Shown here: piece by piece, positions 42,979 to 52,553 of the stretch
Numbering within the stretch: position 1 is the stretch's first letter
Layout: every line of letters begins with the position of its first letter
Position numbers and translations under genes: made by a program
NCBI GenBank assembly: GCA_964389925.1
Contig: CAYMGE010000008.1
Span: forward strand, 39,596-103,595
Reading direction: 5' to 3'
Length of the DNA: 64,000 nucleotides
Source: CALECP01 sp964389925
GTDB taxonomy: Bacteria > Chloroflexota > Anaerolineae > Promineifilales > Promineifilaceae
The notes under the pieces: model-generated
Database searches by the model: none
The model's input: the letters and a program-made list of their open reading frames with translations, nothing else
What the model was told of the DNA's origin: nothing

Positions 42979-44213
42979 TTCAACTTGCGGAGCAGTCGCC
43001 CGCGCCGATGTTGTAACGCCTCTTGTGCTGTCAGATCAAAGGGGTCTAATAGCGCAAATGCAGCATCCGTCCAAGCTAAGGCTTGCTGCAAATCGGTCTC
43101 GTGCCACTCGTAAAATTTAGCGAGTTCGATATGGGCGGTGATGTCATCGGCCGACGTGTACGCTATTTGCAACCAAAACGGAACGGCATCTTTGCGTCGA
43201 TCTGCCCGTTTGAGCAGTTGTCCCAACTCCAGCAAAATCAGTTGCCACGTCGCCAGTTCACAATCCATTGTCGCTGCGTGCCGCAAATATGCCTCTGCTA
43301 ATGGTAACTGCAAATTGACTTGCCACTTGGCGAGGCTGTATACATCGAGTGCGTGTTGGCAGAGATCAGGCGCGGCGAGTAGGTGGAGAATTTCGGCCGA
43401 TAAGCTTACCATCGACAAAATATCAATTCGATTGTGATAAAAAACACCTTTGAGCGGTCGCGGATCGGCCGAGCGCAAATAGTCATGATAGAGTGTCGGA
43501 ATCAAAAATCCCGCCACGTCCTCCTGTGTGCGCGAAATTCCCAGCAGCTTTTCTTCTAAATTACCTAAGCGGACCGACTGCAATCGCCGTCTCCATAACT
43601 TTCGCGCCAGTGTCAGCAGATCGAGGTGTGGCATCTCGCCAAACGGATCGGGCAGACGATTCATCAGGTAGCGAGTTTGTAGAAGGGGGATGTCAAATGT
43701 TCGACCGTTGAAGGTGACGAGATTCGGCCGAACGGCAATCAGTCGCACCAAATCTGCCAGCATCGCTGTCTCTTCCCCAAAATCGCGCACAAAATACTGT
43801 CGCACAACAAACACATTGCCATCGAAAAATCCGACCCCCACCATAAACGCGATGGTTCCCGCCCCATGTAGCCCCGTTGTCTCCGTGTCGATAAACAAAC
43901 AATCTTCAAACGTTAGCACAGCATGTCCATACAATCCCAAGTGTGCGGACGTTTTCTCCAACAATGCGCCTAACGGCCGATTTCCATGCCGATGCGTCAA
44001 CGGATAGACATAATCAATCGAAAAATAGGTTCCATCTTCATTTTCGACGATCTCGCCGCCTGCCAGAAGCTGTTGCAGAGTAGGGGCATCATCAATATCT
44101 TGTTCTTCTGGCGGGAGAGGAACAGATTTAACGGGTTCCTTTGGTAGGATAAGCGCACGTGCGCCCTTTTTGACACCCAATCGCCGTAGCCGAGATTGTA
44201 GTTTAGGATTCAC
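42969..44213 (-). CDS. RNase H-like DEDD exonuclease (YprB-like) with TPR tail
   Basis: A 414-residue protein. Residues about 95-290 form a DnaQ-like exonuclease: motif 1 LFIDTETTGLHGAG, motif 2 LVTFNGRTFDIPLLQTRY, and motif 3 YHNRIDILSMVSL with the His and Asp of a DEDDh-type site. The C-terminal 120 residues have TPR-like helices. Homologues such as B. subtilis YprB often sit beside a DEAD helicase; no helicase is adjacent here. A nucleic-acid repair or processing role is likely. Confidence 0.82.
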   Translation of the reverse strand: MNPKLQSRLRRLGVKKGARALILPKEPVKSVPLPPEEQDIDDAPTLQQLLAGGEIVENEDGTYFSIDYVYPLTHRHGNRPLGALLEKTSAHLGLYGHAVLTFEDCLFIDTETTGLHGAGTIAFMVGVGFFDGNVFVVRQYFVRDFGEETAMLADLVRLIAVRPNLVTFNGRTFDIPLLQTRYLMNRLPDPFGEMPHLDLLTLARKLWRRRLQSVRLGNLEEKLLGISRTQEDVAGFLIPTLYHDYLRSADPRPLKGVFYHNRIDILSMVSLSAEILHLLAAPDLCQHALDVYSLAKWQVNLQLPLAEAYLRHAATMDCELATWQLILLELGQLLKRADRRKDAVPFWLQIAYTSADDITAHIELAKFYEWHETDLQQALAWTDAAFALLDPFDLTAQEALQHRRGRLLRKLNQE

Positions 44214-44261
44214 AGTTACTCAATTAGACATAATCATAGCGGTTAACATGCTCCTGCTAAA

Positions 44262-44675
44262 TCAACCAAAACGATAGTCTAGTTTTGAGGCAGAAGATAG
44301 GCTTTTAAGCAATTCAGATAAATCGACATAGATAAATATCAAAACAGGCTGACCGTTGAGTGTGAACTCACGAAATGGCGCACATGACGAATCAAATGTG
44401 ATGCAATATTTGACAATATGAACGACTTTCCCACTCTCTTTTTTTAAGTCTCGAAAGACCTCTCCATAAAAATAACTTATAGGAAGGCGACCAAAGTCAT
44501 AGTAAGAAACGATGTATTTGGGATTTAGTGGTGCGTACGAACAAATGTTTTTTTGTTTGAAAATATTCCCAACTTTATTCTGTAGAAACTGATCAGTGGC
44601 TTGTTTTGTTCGCGGATTTAAAGAAATGAAAGGGGCGAGCTCACTATAAACTGTATGAGAATATTGCCTGTTCAT
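44262..44675 (-). CDS. Unknown third protein of the McrBC-like operon
   Basis: A 137-residue protein with no family I recognise. It is basic and aromatic-rich (SPHTVYSELAPF-like N-terminus, KYIVSYYDFGRLPISYFYGE in the middle) and ends in LSSASKLDYRFG. No signal peptide or membrane helix is seen. The middle strand pattern (VVHIVKYCITFDSSCAPF, then PVLIFIYVDLSELL) suggests a small alpha/beta domain. Its ATG overlaps the stop of the nuclease gene by 4 nt, and base composition is equally AT-rich, so it was probably inherited with the McrBC-like pair and is translationally coupled to it. Function unknown. Confidence 0.65.
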   Translation of the reverse strand: MNRQYSHTVYSELAPFISLNPRTKQATDQFLQNKVGNIFKQKNICSYAPLNPKYIVSYYDFGRLPISYFYGEVFRDLKKESGKVVHIVKYCITFDSSCAPFREFTLNGQPVLIFIYVDLSELLKSLSSASKLDYRFG

Positions 44676-46291
44676 TTTAGATATGCCTTTTGCACTATCA
44701 AAAAACTGGTTTTCAATATCTCGATTGTGCTATCTTGGATAATCGGATTGAGAAATGTTTGCGGAACAAGGTCACCGAGGTTTTCATCTTCTGGAGGATA
44801 ATAATGAGGAATACAAAACTGGCTTCTAATAGAATAGTTCTTGTATCTTATTTGCAATGCGTATTCATAGACCAATTGTTTCACTATATCTTTTTCGACT
44901 TTAGAATTGATTATTGTTGAAGTGAAGACATTCTCATGCTGATACTTAAAATCTATAATCATATATTCTGTCAATGATTTTCTTACTGAATCTTCTATAG
45001 CTTTTCTCACGATTTTTTCGAGTGTTGCATACTTTTCTGGTTTTACTTTATTGATAATTATAGGTTTGTCTTTTACTAGCTTTCTAGAGGGACTAAAGCC
45101 TTCATAAATCAAATTACGTTGTAGACCTTTTTGGTTGCGTTTGCCATAGTAGATAGTTTTGAGAACTTTTTTAGGAACTTCTAGAATTAATCTGTAAGTT
45201 CCTTCTGAACTCGCCTTTGAAAGTTGGTATAGCTTAACATAGATTTTTCGTATTAAATCAGGGCGTAACTGTCGATTATCTTGCCCATTGCTCAGTGTTG
45301 CAGGGGAGAAGAAATCATTAGCAAGAAAAACCCGATTGTATTTGTCAAGTTGAGAGTTACCTATGTGCCTACCATTTATATACATATTTGTATCTGCAAA
45401 CAAAATGTCTTCAGCAAATTCTTGAAAGATATAAGCGAAGCACATCTCTTCCCAAACGGCCGAAAAGTTTGAGATGCCCCAGATGATGCCATCGTGTTCG
45501 GCCGATAAATTTAATGACCCATACAAAAATATCTCGATAGCTTCAAAAAATAGCCAATAATCATGGTCTTTATAACCTGTCTGTTGATCAATCGTCTCTA
45601 AAATATCTTTGAGTGCTAAAATCGTAGATTCATAGCTGTATTCATCAAAGATCGATTGGTTACTAGTCAAATGGTTGTGGTGGAAACGATAGGCCGCCGT
45701 TTTTAAGCTCTCGTCAACCTCATCCATCTCCTCCAACTGATCTTTAATCTCTGAATAGATGAAACAATACATATCTATAAGATCATTTTGCCCCACCTCA
45801 ATTTGAGGGCGTAGAATCGTCATTTCATCAATGTAAATAACGTCATCTGGTAAATAAACGGCTTGATGAAGATATTTGTGAAGTTGCGTGTAATCAATTT
45901 TGTTACTTGTTGCAGGCTTCTTTTGCAGCAAACGAATAGCAACTTCGTCTAAATCATTCAAAACTGCTTCCAACATCCCTATCTTGCTATACAGTAAAAC
46001 CTCTTCACCGTCCTCTAAATGAAATCTAATCCCTTTTTCTCTTTGGATTTCATCGCGTTGTGATGGGTAAGTAGACTCAATCTTGTCTCCTTTGCCAATC
46101 GCAAATCGTCGAAAAGTCCTGTACATCCGAAAAAACAAATCACGCGTCGCTACAAAATCATTATCGGGAAAGTCATCGAATCCAATTGGCAAGCAAAACT
46201 CGGGATGCCCGTTTTTATTTTGGATTCCTACAAAAGACCAATTATCATTCGACCGTCGCCGAACTAGCGTCATTCTTCTGAAATCTAACAT
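44672..46291 (-). CDS. McrC/LlaJI-like PD-(D/E)XK nuclease subunit
   Basis: A 539-residue protein. The C-terminal half has the layout of McrC-type endonucleases: VWEEMCFAYIFQEF, then QLRPDLIRKI with the acidic residue, then YMIIDFKYQHEN with the Asp-x-Lys of a PD-(D/E)XK site. The N-terminal half begins LDFRRMTLVRRR and LPIGFDDFP and may recognise DNA. It follows the McrB-like ATPase by 38 nt and precedes the small unknown gene with a 4-nt overlap. No DNA methyltransferase gene is near, which favours modification-dependent (type IV) restriction over a LlaJI-style system. AT-rich and poor in TCGGCCGA. Confidence 0.65.
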   Translation of the reverse strand: MLDFRRMTLVRRRSNDNWSFVGIQNKNGHPEFCLPIGFDDFPDNDFVATRDLFFRMYRTFRRFAIGKGDKIESTYPSQRDEIQREKGIRFHLEDGEEVLLYSKIGMLEAVLNDLDEVAIRLLQKKPATSNKIDYTQLHKYLHQAVYLPDDVIYIDEMTILRPQIEVGQNDLIDMYCFIYSEIKDQLEEMDEVDESLKTAAYRFHHNHLTSNQSIFDEYSYESTILALKDILETIDQQTGYKDHDYWLFFEAIEIFLYGSLNLSAEHDGIIWGISNFSAVWEEMCFAYIFQEFAEDILFADTNMYINGRHIGNSQLDKYNRVFLANDFFSPATLSNGQDNRQLRPDLIRKIYVKLYQLSKASSEGTYRLILEVPKKVLKTIYYGKRNQKGLQRNLIYEGFSPSRKLVKDKPIIINKVKPEKYATLEKIVRKAIEDSVRKSLTEYMIIDFKYQHENVFTSTIINSKVEKDIVKQLVYEYALQIRYKNYSIRSQFCIPHYYPPEDENLGDLVPQTFLNPIIQDSTIEILKTSFLIVQKAYLK

Positions 46292-46329
46292 AACCTCATA
46301 GGGGTCAATAATTAGCTGCGTTGAGACTT

Positions 46330-47382
46330 CTAGTCATTGATAGACTCGATAAATTCTTTTACCTTCCCAGCAAAATCTCCAAAGGTGACCAATTTCTCCT
46401 CCTTAATTTTCAACAATTCGATTAGAGGTCTCTTATCGCGACTAAATACGCTATCCCAGATAAAAAATAATAATTTGTTCTGAATTTCAGAGTAAGTAAT
46501 TTGAAATTGGTGTGTCTTTTCATTCTCTCCCTGAATGAAGTATTTTCCTATTTGCTTATCTTCGACACGGCGTACAGACTTATAGTGGCTCTTGATAAAA
46601 GAATTTAGATTATTGATAAATTCAAACCATGATCTTTTACTATCAAATGCTATACCATCTATAGCAACTGAATTGCCTTCAATATTCATGAACTCCCATT
46701 CCCATCTGCGCTTGAAGGCACTATCCATATAGTATATCGAATTATCCGATGTATTCATTGTTGCGATTAGGTGCAAATTCGCGGGGATTTTAATATGCTG
46801 ATTTGTAATTTGTATAGACTCTAGTAACTTATTGAGTTGTGACGGGAACAATTGTTGTGATGGCTTTGATTTCAATAATTTATGCAATCCATCTGTTATG
46901 ATGTAAGATTCGCTTCTCGCATTAATTCCAATTAAACGCAAAATTTCATTGAATCCAATTTGGGAAATATCAACATCGTAGGATGACCAACCATCTTGCT
47001 CACGGTCTAATAGTTGAAAGATTGTGCCGAAGATGGCGGCCGAATTACCGCGATTGATTTCGTCAATAATCAGTGCGACGGGTTCTGGATCATCAGGCTG
47101 AATTAAGATATTTTTGTAGGCTTGCGCTAATGCTTTCAAAAAGTGTCCGCCATAATAACGGTACTCAACTTTACCCCCATTTGTTAAAGGTAAAAGTTTG
47201 CCTACAAAATCCCCATATGTATATTCAGGATGAAAGACTGTTTTAATACAATTTGGGCTTGTTGGGTCTATTCTCAACTCGTTTTGGACAACTTCGTTGC
47301 GAACATGCCAACTTTTACCTGTTCCGGGGCTACCGAAGAAAATTTTCTGCACAACTTTGTTCTTTGAAACAATTTTTGACAC
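46330..47382 (-). CDS. McrB-like AAA+ ATPase
   Basis: A 350-residue AAA+ motor. Walker A is FFGSPGTGKSW, Walker B ALIIDEINRGNSAAIFG, and the McrB-type sensor is ATMNTSDNSIYYMDSAFKRRW. FHPEYTYGDFVGKLLP is also typical of the family. It lacks the N-terminal methyl-cytosine-binding domain of E. coli McrB, so substrate recognition must lie elsewhere, perhaps in the nuclease N-terminus or the third gene. It is the first gene of the three-gene operon and should drive DNA translocation. Confidence 0.88.
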   Translation of the reverse strand: MSKIVSKNKVVQKIFFGSPGTGKSWHVRNEVVQNELRIDPTSPNCIKTVFHPEYTYGDFVGKLLPLTNGGKVEYRYYGGHFLKALAQAYKNILIQPDDPEPVALIIDEINRGNSAAIFGTIFQLLDREQDGWSSYDVDISQIGFNEILRLIGINARSESYIITDGLHKLLKSKPSQQLFPSQLNKLLESIQITNQHIKIPANLHLIATMNTSDNSIYYMDSAFKRRWEWEFMNIEGNSVAIDGIAFDSKRSWFEFINNLNSFIKSHYKSVRRVEDKQIGKYFIQGENEKTHQFQITYSEIQNKLLFFIWDSVFSRDKRPLIELLKIKEEKLVTFGDFAGKVKEFIESIND

Positions 47383-47534
47383 TTAATATCTTCCTGAATT
47401 TTAAATTTCGAATATTTTTACTTGATACCTTTACATATGTTCTGGCAATCAAAATTTGTTCTCTGCCTTTGTAAGTATGATAAGAGTATACAATTCTGTT
47501 GGGGTCAATAAATAGCCAACTAATACTATCTCAA

Positions 47535-49103
47535 TTATTGTGTCGCTATCGTTTCTCGTTGCCATTCGGCAATCTCGCGCAACTCTGTTGAAAAGTTGAC
47601 ACCGAAAAGCTGAATCAGCTTACCACGTCCGCGATATTTGGCAGGATAATCACGTTCCTTGATTTGTGCAATAGCTTCCTCTGCGCTGCCGTCTAGCTTA
47701 AATTCAAAGATGTAGACACTCTCCTCTGTCACAACAACGGCATCAATTCGGCCGCGATTCGTGCGCTGCTCCACCTCAATGTGAATGCCGATCAGCTTGA
47801 AGATCAAGAAGAAAACGGACTGATAATACTTTTCCTTTTTTAGCTGAATATCGTATGGGATTTCAGCGAGAAAGCGATTGAGAATCTCAAAAAAGGCTTC
47901 CAGATCATCGCCGAGCAACGCTTGTGTCAAATCAACCAGCGCATTATCTGTCTCAGGCAGCGACAGCGGTGTAAGTGCTTTTAGCAGGTAGGTATTAAAT
48001 GCCTGCCCTACTTCATGATTTGGTGAGCCAAGCTGATAGCGACGAAACTGAGCGTTGTAACCTTTGATCGTCAAATACCCTGCTTGATAAAGGATGGGCA
48101 GGAGATCGAGGCTTTCTATGTCGTAGGTGCTAAATGCAAAGCTAGAGACCAATGGATTTTCAAGATCAACTGGAGCGATGGACTGCCGTTTGAGGAGCTT
48201 GATTAAAAAAGTTGGTGTGCCTGTTTCAAACCAGTATGGGGCTATTTGGTAGGTTGTGAGGGCAGAGAATAACGAAAACGGATTGTAAACACGTTCACAG
48301 TTGTTGGAAAAACAGAACCCGTTGTACCAGTAGCGCAACGCGACACGCACTTCTTCGACGGTCTGCTCACGTGCGTTGGCAAAATGGGCAACGTGCTGTG
48401 CCAAATCGCGCTCAATTTCTGCCTCAGTGATGCCGAGTAGACTGGAAAACTTTGGTTCGAGCGAGAGATCACGCAAATTGTTCAAGCCGGAGAAGACACC
48501 GACCCGCGTGAATTTACTAATGCCCGTCAAGAAGACTAGGTGTAGATAAGCGTCCAGACTTTTGATAACTGTGTAAAAATTTTTCAGCACTGTCTGTATT
48601 TTGCGTGCTTCCTCAATGTTATCTATATTGTCTACGAGCGGCTTATCGTATTCGTCAATGAGAATAGCAACTTTGCCCTGCGTTTTTGATAACTGGCGCA
48701 CGAGTTGTGTAAACAGAATTGGAATGAAGTTACCCTCTAGGAACACCGCGTTTTTCTCGGCCGTGCTGCGTAGTAGCCAGCGCAGTGTATCTTTTAACTC
48801 TTCGGCCGACTGCACCGGATACTGCCCAAAATCGAGCCGGATAACGGGATGGGATTCCCATGAATAATCACTTTGCCCAATCCATAATCCCTCAAATAGC
48901 TCTCGATTTCCCTCAAGAATTTCTCCCAAAGTCGAAAAAAGCAGACTTTTTCCAAAACGGCGGGGACGTGAGAGAAAAAAGGCTCCTTTTGACCTACGCA
49001 AGAGATCATATATTAGTTGCGTTTTGTCGATATAAAGGTATTTATTCTCAATGACATCTCGGAAGGTTTGTATACCAATCGGAAGCTCTTTTAGCGTTGC
49101 CAT
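47535..49103 (-). CDS. AAA-ATPase_like protein with C-terminal PD-(D/E)XK domain
   Basis: A 522-residue protein of a widespread family known as AAA-ATPase_like plus DUF1703/PDDEXK_9. The N-terminus has LPIGIQTFRDVIENKYLYID and the P-loop-like SRPRRFGKSL; Walker B is ILIDEYDKPL. The C-terminal nuclease-like domain shows GRIDAVVVTEESVYIFEFKL with the Asp, Glu and Lys of the PD-(D/E)XK fold. These genes are often multicopy and patchily distributed; function is unknown. It stands 152 nt upstream of the McrBC-like operon on the same strand and could be part of the same accessory island. Confidence 0.85.
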   Translation of the reverse strand: MATLKELPIGIQTFRDVIENKYLYIDKTQLIYDLLRRSKGAFFLSRPRRFGKSLLFSTLGEILEGNRELFEGLWIGQSDYSWESHPVIRLDFGQYPVQSAEELKDTLRWLLRSTAEKNAVFLEGNFIPILFTQLVRQLSKTQGKVAILIDEYDKPLVDNIDNIEEARKIQTVLKNFYTVIKSLDAYLHLVFLTGISKFTRVGVFSGLNNLRDLSLEPKFSSLLGITEAEIERDLAQHVAHFANAREQTVEEVRVALRYWYNGFCFSNNCERVYNPFSLFSALTTYQIAPYWFETGTPTFLIKLLKRQSIAPVDLENPLVSSFAFSTYDIESLDLLPILYQAGYLTIKGYNAQFRRYQLGSPNHEVGQAFNTYLLKALTPLSLPETDNALVDLTQALLGDDLEAFFEILNRFLAEIPYDIQLKKEKYYQSVFFLIFKLIGIHIEVEQRTNRGRIDAVVVTEESVYIFEFKLDGSAEEAIAQIKERDYPAKYRGRGKLIQLFGVNFSTELREIAEWQRETIATQ

Positions 49104-49122
49104 ATTTGGATTATAGCAGATG

Positions 49123-51108
49123 CTACTTTATGCTTTTGGCAAGCTGTCGGGCGTAATTGATGAAAAATTCGGCCGCCTCCGGATTCCGCATCGCCCCCAA
49201 ATTCGCCGCCTTACTCGCGTCCATCCCCAACAAAATTTTGCGAATTGGCACTTCCATTTTCTTGCCGCTCAACGTGTACGGAATGTCCTTGACGGCGATC
49301 ATCTCATTTGGTACATGGCGCGGCGAGACCTCTGCACGTAATCTCTTGGTCACACGTTGCTTGAGTGCGTCGTCCGGCGCGACTCCTTCTGCCAACTTGA
49401 CGAACAATGGCATAAATGAATCGCGCCCGCGAAATTCGAGATCGACGATCAGGCTATCTAGGATTTCATCAAATGATTCAACGACGCGATAGATTTCACT
49501 TGTTCCCATGCGAACGCCGCCGCGATTAATAGTGGAGTCGGATCGGCCGAAAATAACACAGCCCCCGCGCTCATTAAACATGATCCAATCCCCATGCCGC
49601 CAAATTCCCTGGTACATCTCAAAATAGCTACTTTGATAGCGTGTTTTATCCGCGTCATTCCAAAAGTAGATCGGCATTGACGGCATTGGCTGACTGATAA
49701 CTAATTCACCTACCTCATTCACAACAGCGTTGCCATCTTCATCAAACGCCTCTACCTTCGCACCCAAGCTAGCCCCTTGAATTTCCCCCGCGTAAATTGG
49801 CATCGTCCGCGCCCCCCCGACAAAAGCCGTGCATAAATCAGTCCCACCACTCAGCGATTCAAGCGCGAGATTAGCATTGATATTGTCATAAATCCACGCG
49901 AAGCCATCGACCGTCAGCGGAGAGCCAGTTGAGCCGACAGCGCGGATTTTGGAGAGGTCGTACTGCTGATTGGGCTGGATGCTCGCTTTGATGCAGGCGG
50001 AGATGAAGGCGGCCGATGTGCCAAAATAAGTCATCCCTGTTTCTTCCGCCAAGGCAAACAGGGCATTCATGTCGGGGTAGGCGGGGCTGCCATTGTAGAG
50101 AATCGCCGTCGAACCAGCCAATAGACTGCCAATCAGATAGTTCCACATCATCCAGCCTGTGCTGGAATACCAGAAAAAGTTGTCATTTGGCTTAAGATCG
50201 TTGTGAAAGACAACAGACTTGACATGCTCAAGCGTGACACCGCCATGACCATGCACGATTGGTTTAGGCAATCCTGTTGTACCAGATGAATAGAGAATCC
50301 ACAGCGGGTGGGCAAATGGCAAACGCTCAAATTCTAATTTCTGGGCATCATTAGCAAGCGCGTCCTCCCATAGAAGTGTGGATGTATGGAGATTGTCGGT
50401 ATTTTTGGCTATATGCGGGATGAGAACCGTTTTTTCAAGTGTTGGTAGCGCGTCCTGTAATTCTGCAACGACAGCGCGGCGATCAAACGGTTTTCCGCCA
50501 TACTGATAGCCGTCAACTGCGATCAAAACCTTTGGCTCGATTTGTGTGAAGCGATCAAGCACGCTGCGTGCGCCGAAGTCGGGCGAGCAGCTTGACCAAA
50601 TTGCGCCTAGACTAGCAGTTGCAAGCATGGCGATGATCGCTTCGGGGATATTGGGGATGTAGGCAACGACACGATCTCCAGCCTCAACGCCGCTCGTTTT
50701 CAAAAACGCTGCTAGCCGTGTGACTTTCCTCTCTAATTCACTGCGAAAAACTTCGCGTAGCGACGAGTCTTCGGCTTTGTACAGTAGAATGGGTTTGTCT
50801 GTGCTGAGTTTGGCAAAGATATTTTCAGCGTAGTTGATGTGAACATTGGGAAACCACTCGGCCGATGGCATCCCCATTTCCCCCAGCGCAGGTTCCAGTT
50901 CCCCATCATAAACCAACGCAAAATAGTCAAACAGCGTTGTCCAAAAATCACCAATTTCATCAATAGACCATTCCCACAATGCACTGTAGTCATTTTTCAC
51001 AATACCATGCTTATCCGATAGCCAGCGCATGTAATCTGTCAAGTTTGCCTGCTCAATTGCCTCTGGGGACGGTGACCACAAAAGATCACCTTCTTTTATC
51101 TGTGTCAT
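49123..51108 (-). CDS. aacS: Acetoacetate--CoA ligase
   Basis: A 661-residue acyl-adenylate enzyme that makes acetoacetyl-CoA from acetoacetate, ATP and CoA. The AMP-binding P-loop is YSSGTTGLPKPIVHGHGG, the catalytic Lys near the C-terminus is in TLSGKKMEVPIRKIL, and the N-terminal region (LWEWSIDEIGDFW) matches the acetyl-CoA-synthetase-like cap domain. The length is right for AacS. The ribosome site AAGGATG precedes ATG 51108. It is divergent from a thiolase that would split its product, so the pair forms a ketone-body or PHB degradation route. Confidence 0.9.
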   Translation of the reverse strand: MTQIKEGDLLWSPSPEAIEQANLTDYMRWLSDKHGIVKNDYSALWEWSIDEIGDFWTTLFDYFALVYDGELEPALGEMGMPSAEWFPNVHINYAENIFAKLSTDKPILLYKAEDSSLREVFRSELERKVTRLAAFLKTSGVEAGDRVVAYIPNIPEAIIAMLATASLGAIWSSCSPDFGARSVLDRFTQIEPKVLIAVDGYQYGGKPFDRRAVVAELQDALPTLEKTVLIPHIAKNTDNLHTSTLLWEDALANDAQKLEFERLPFAHPLWILYSSGTTGLPKPIVHGHGGVTLEHVKSVVFHNDLKPNDNFFWYSSTGWMMWNYLIGSLLAGSTAILYNGSPAYPDMNALFALAEETGMTYFGTSAAFISACIKASIQPNQQYDLSKIRAVGSTGSPLTVDGFAWIYDNINANLALESLSGGTDLCTAFVGGARTMPIYAGEIQGASLGAKVEAFDEDGNAVVNEVGELVISQPMPSMPIYFWNDADKTRYQSSYFEMYQGIWRHGDWIMFNERGGCVIFGRSDSTINRGGVRMGTSEIYRVVESFDEILDSLIVDLEFRGRDSFMPLFVKLAEGVAPDDALKQRVTKRLRAEVSPRHVPNEMIAVKDIPYTLSGKKMEVPIRKILLGMDASKAANLGAMRNPEAAEFFINYARQLAKSIK

Positions 51109-51136
51109 GTTCGCATCCTTCGCAATTTACCAAACG

Positions 51137-51154
51137 TTGCCCACATGTTGGCAA
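51137..51154. promoter_or_regulatory. Near-palindromic operator candidate between aacS and thiolase
   Basis: TTGCCCACATGTTGGCAA is palindromic at 16 of 18 positions and overlaps the -35 box of the thiolase promoter. It is a candidate site for a regulator of both divergent genes. Confidence 0.45.
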
Positions 51155-51176
51155 TGCTTTTTGGTCATGTTATCAT
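51148..51176 (+). promoter_or_regulatory. Promoter of thiolase gene
   Basis: TTGGCA (51148-51153), 17-nt spacer, TATCAT (51171-51176), with the start codon about 100 nt downstream. Confidence 0.55.
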
Positions 51177-51277
51177 TTACGCCAAATTAGGCAGAAAAGT
51201 GTTGAACAAAAACTGATTCAAACAAAAAAGAGCCAATCAGACACTTTGCTCATCACCACTATTTTACAGGATAACTC

Positions 51278-52471
51278 ATGCAGTCGGCATATATTGTAGC
51301 AGCAGCACGCACGCCCATCGGTAAATTTGGCGGCGGATTAAAAGATGTTTCTCCCGTTGAACTCGGCGCACACGTCATGAAGGCGGTTCTCGAACGCGCA
51401 AACTTGCAGGGGAGTGACCTTGATTTTTACATTATGGGCAACGTACTTCGTGCAGGTCACGGGCAGCTATTACCGCGTCAGGCTGCGGTCAAGGCTGGCA
51501 TTCCGGTGAATGTCGATGGGTATGGCCTAGATATGGTCTGCTCGTCGGGCATGATGGCGACGATAAATGGTGCAATGATGATTCGTTGCGATGATGCTAA
51601 TTTGGTGTTGACAGGCGGGATGGAGTCAATGTCGCAAGGTGGATTTGTACTGTCGCATCGGGCGAGGTGGGGCTACAAGTACTTGGCAGGCAAGCCTGAG
51701 CCGTTGCGCGATGTGCTGGAGGTGGATGGGTTGAGCGATCCGCTGGAGAATCACGCGAGTATGGGAGATGAGACAGATCGGTTATCGGCCGAATACACCC
51801 TAACCCGCGCCGAACTAGACAAAGTAGCCTATATGAGCCACATGCGTGCCGCCGCTGCCAGCGAAGACGGCACGTTCGCCAGTGAGATTGCCCCTATCAA
51901 AGTCCAGACGCGGCGTGGAACGGTCGTCGTCGAAAAAGATGAAGGCATTCGTCCCAATACCTCACTCGAAAAACTGGCTCAGTTGCGCCCTGCCTTTACA
52001 AAAGATGGCGTTTTGACGGCTGGCAACGCTAGCTCGATCAACGATGGTGCGGCCGCCATGATCTTGGCAAGTGGAGCCGCTGTTGAGAAACACAATCTAA
52101 AGCCATTGGGTCGCATTGTTGGTAGTTCTTGGTCGGCCGTGGATAGTTGGCGATTTGCCGAAGCCCCTATTCCGGCCGTCAAAAAACTACTCGCAAAGCA
52201 CAATCTCACCGTCGAAGATATTGACCTTTGGGAGAACAACGAGGCGTTTGCAACCAACAGCGTATTATTCAACAAAGAACTCGGCATTCCCTACGAGAAG
52301 CTCAACGTCTATGGCGGTGGCATTTCGCTCGGCCACCCCATTGGTGCAACAGGCGCACGTCTAATTGTGACACTGCTGACGGCACTACACAATCGTGATG
52401 GGAAATATGGGATTGCCTCGCTCTGTCATGGGACAGGGGGCGGGACGGCCGTTTTGGTAGAACGAGCCTAA
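51278..52471 (+). CDS. atoB: Acetyl-CoA acetyltransferase (thiolase)
   Basis: A 397-residue thiolase. The acyl-accepting Cys88 is in DMVCSSGMM, NEAFATNSV holds the oxyanion Asn, His353 is in LGHPIGATGA and the base Cys383 in LCHGTGGGTA. It interconverts two acetyl-CoA with acetoacetyl-CoA. The biosynthetic-type length and motifs do not decide direction; the divergent acetoacetyl-CoA synthetase suggests breakdown of acetoacetate, while the mevalonate enzyme at 16.5 kb would need the reverse reaction. Confidence 0.92.
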   Translation: MQSAYIVAAARTPIGKFGGGLKDVSPVELGAHVMKAVLERANLQGSDLDFYIMGNVLRAGHGQLLPRQAAVKAGIPVNVDGYGLDMVCSSGMMATINGAMMIRCDDANLVLTGGMESMSQGGFVLSHRARWGYKYLAGKPEPLRDVLEVDGLSDPLENHASMGDETDRLSAEYTLTRAELDKVAYMSHMRAAAASEDGTFASEIAPIKVQTRRGTVVVEKDEGIRPNTSLEKLAQLRPAFTKDGVLTAGNASSINDGAAAMILASGAAVEKHNLKPLGRIVGSSWSAVDSWRFAEAPIPAVKKLLAKHNLTVEDIDLWENNEAFATNSVLFNKELGIPYEKLNVYGGGISLGHPIGATGARLIVTLLTALHNRDGKYGIASLCHGTGGGTAVLVERA

Positions 52472-52553
52472 CATCTCGCTCTTGTAATAGCTTTCTAAGC
52501 GGGATGCGTTACACTTCTGACCTGCAAATCGATGATACTTAGTTGGGAAAAAT

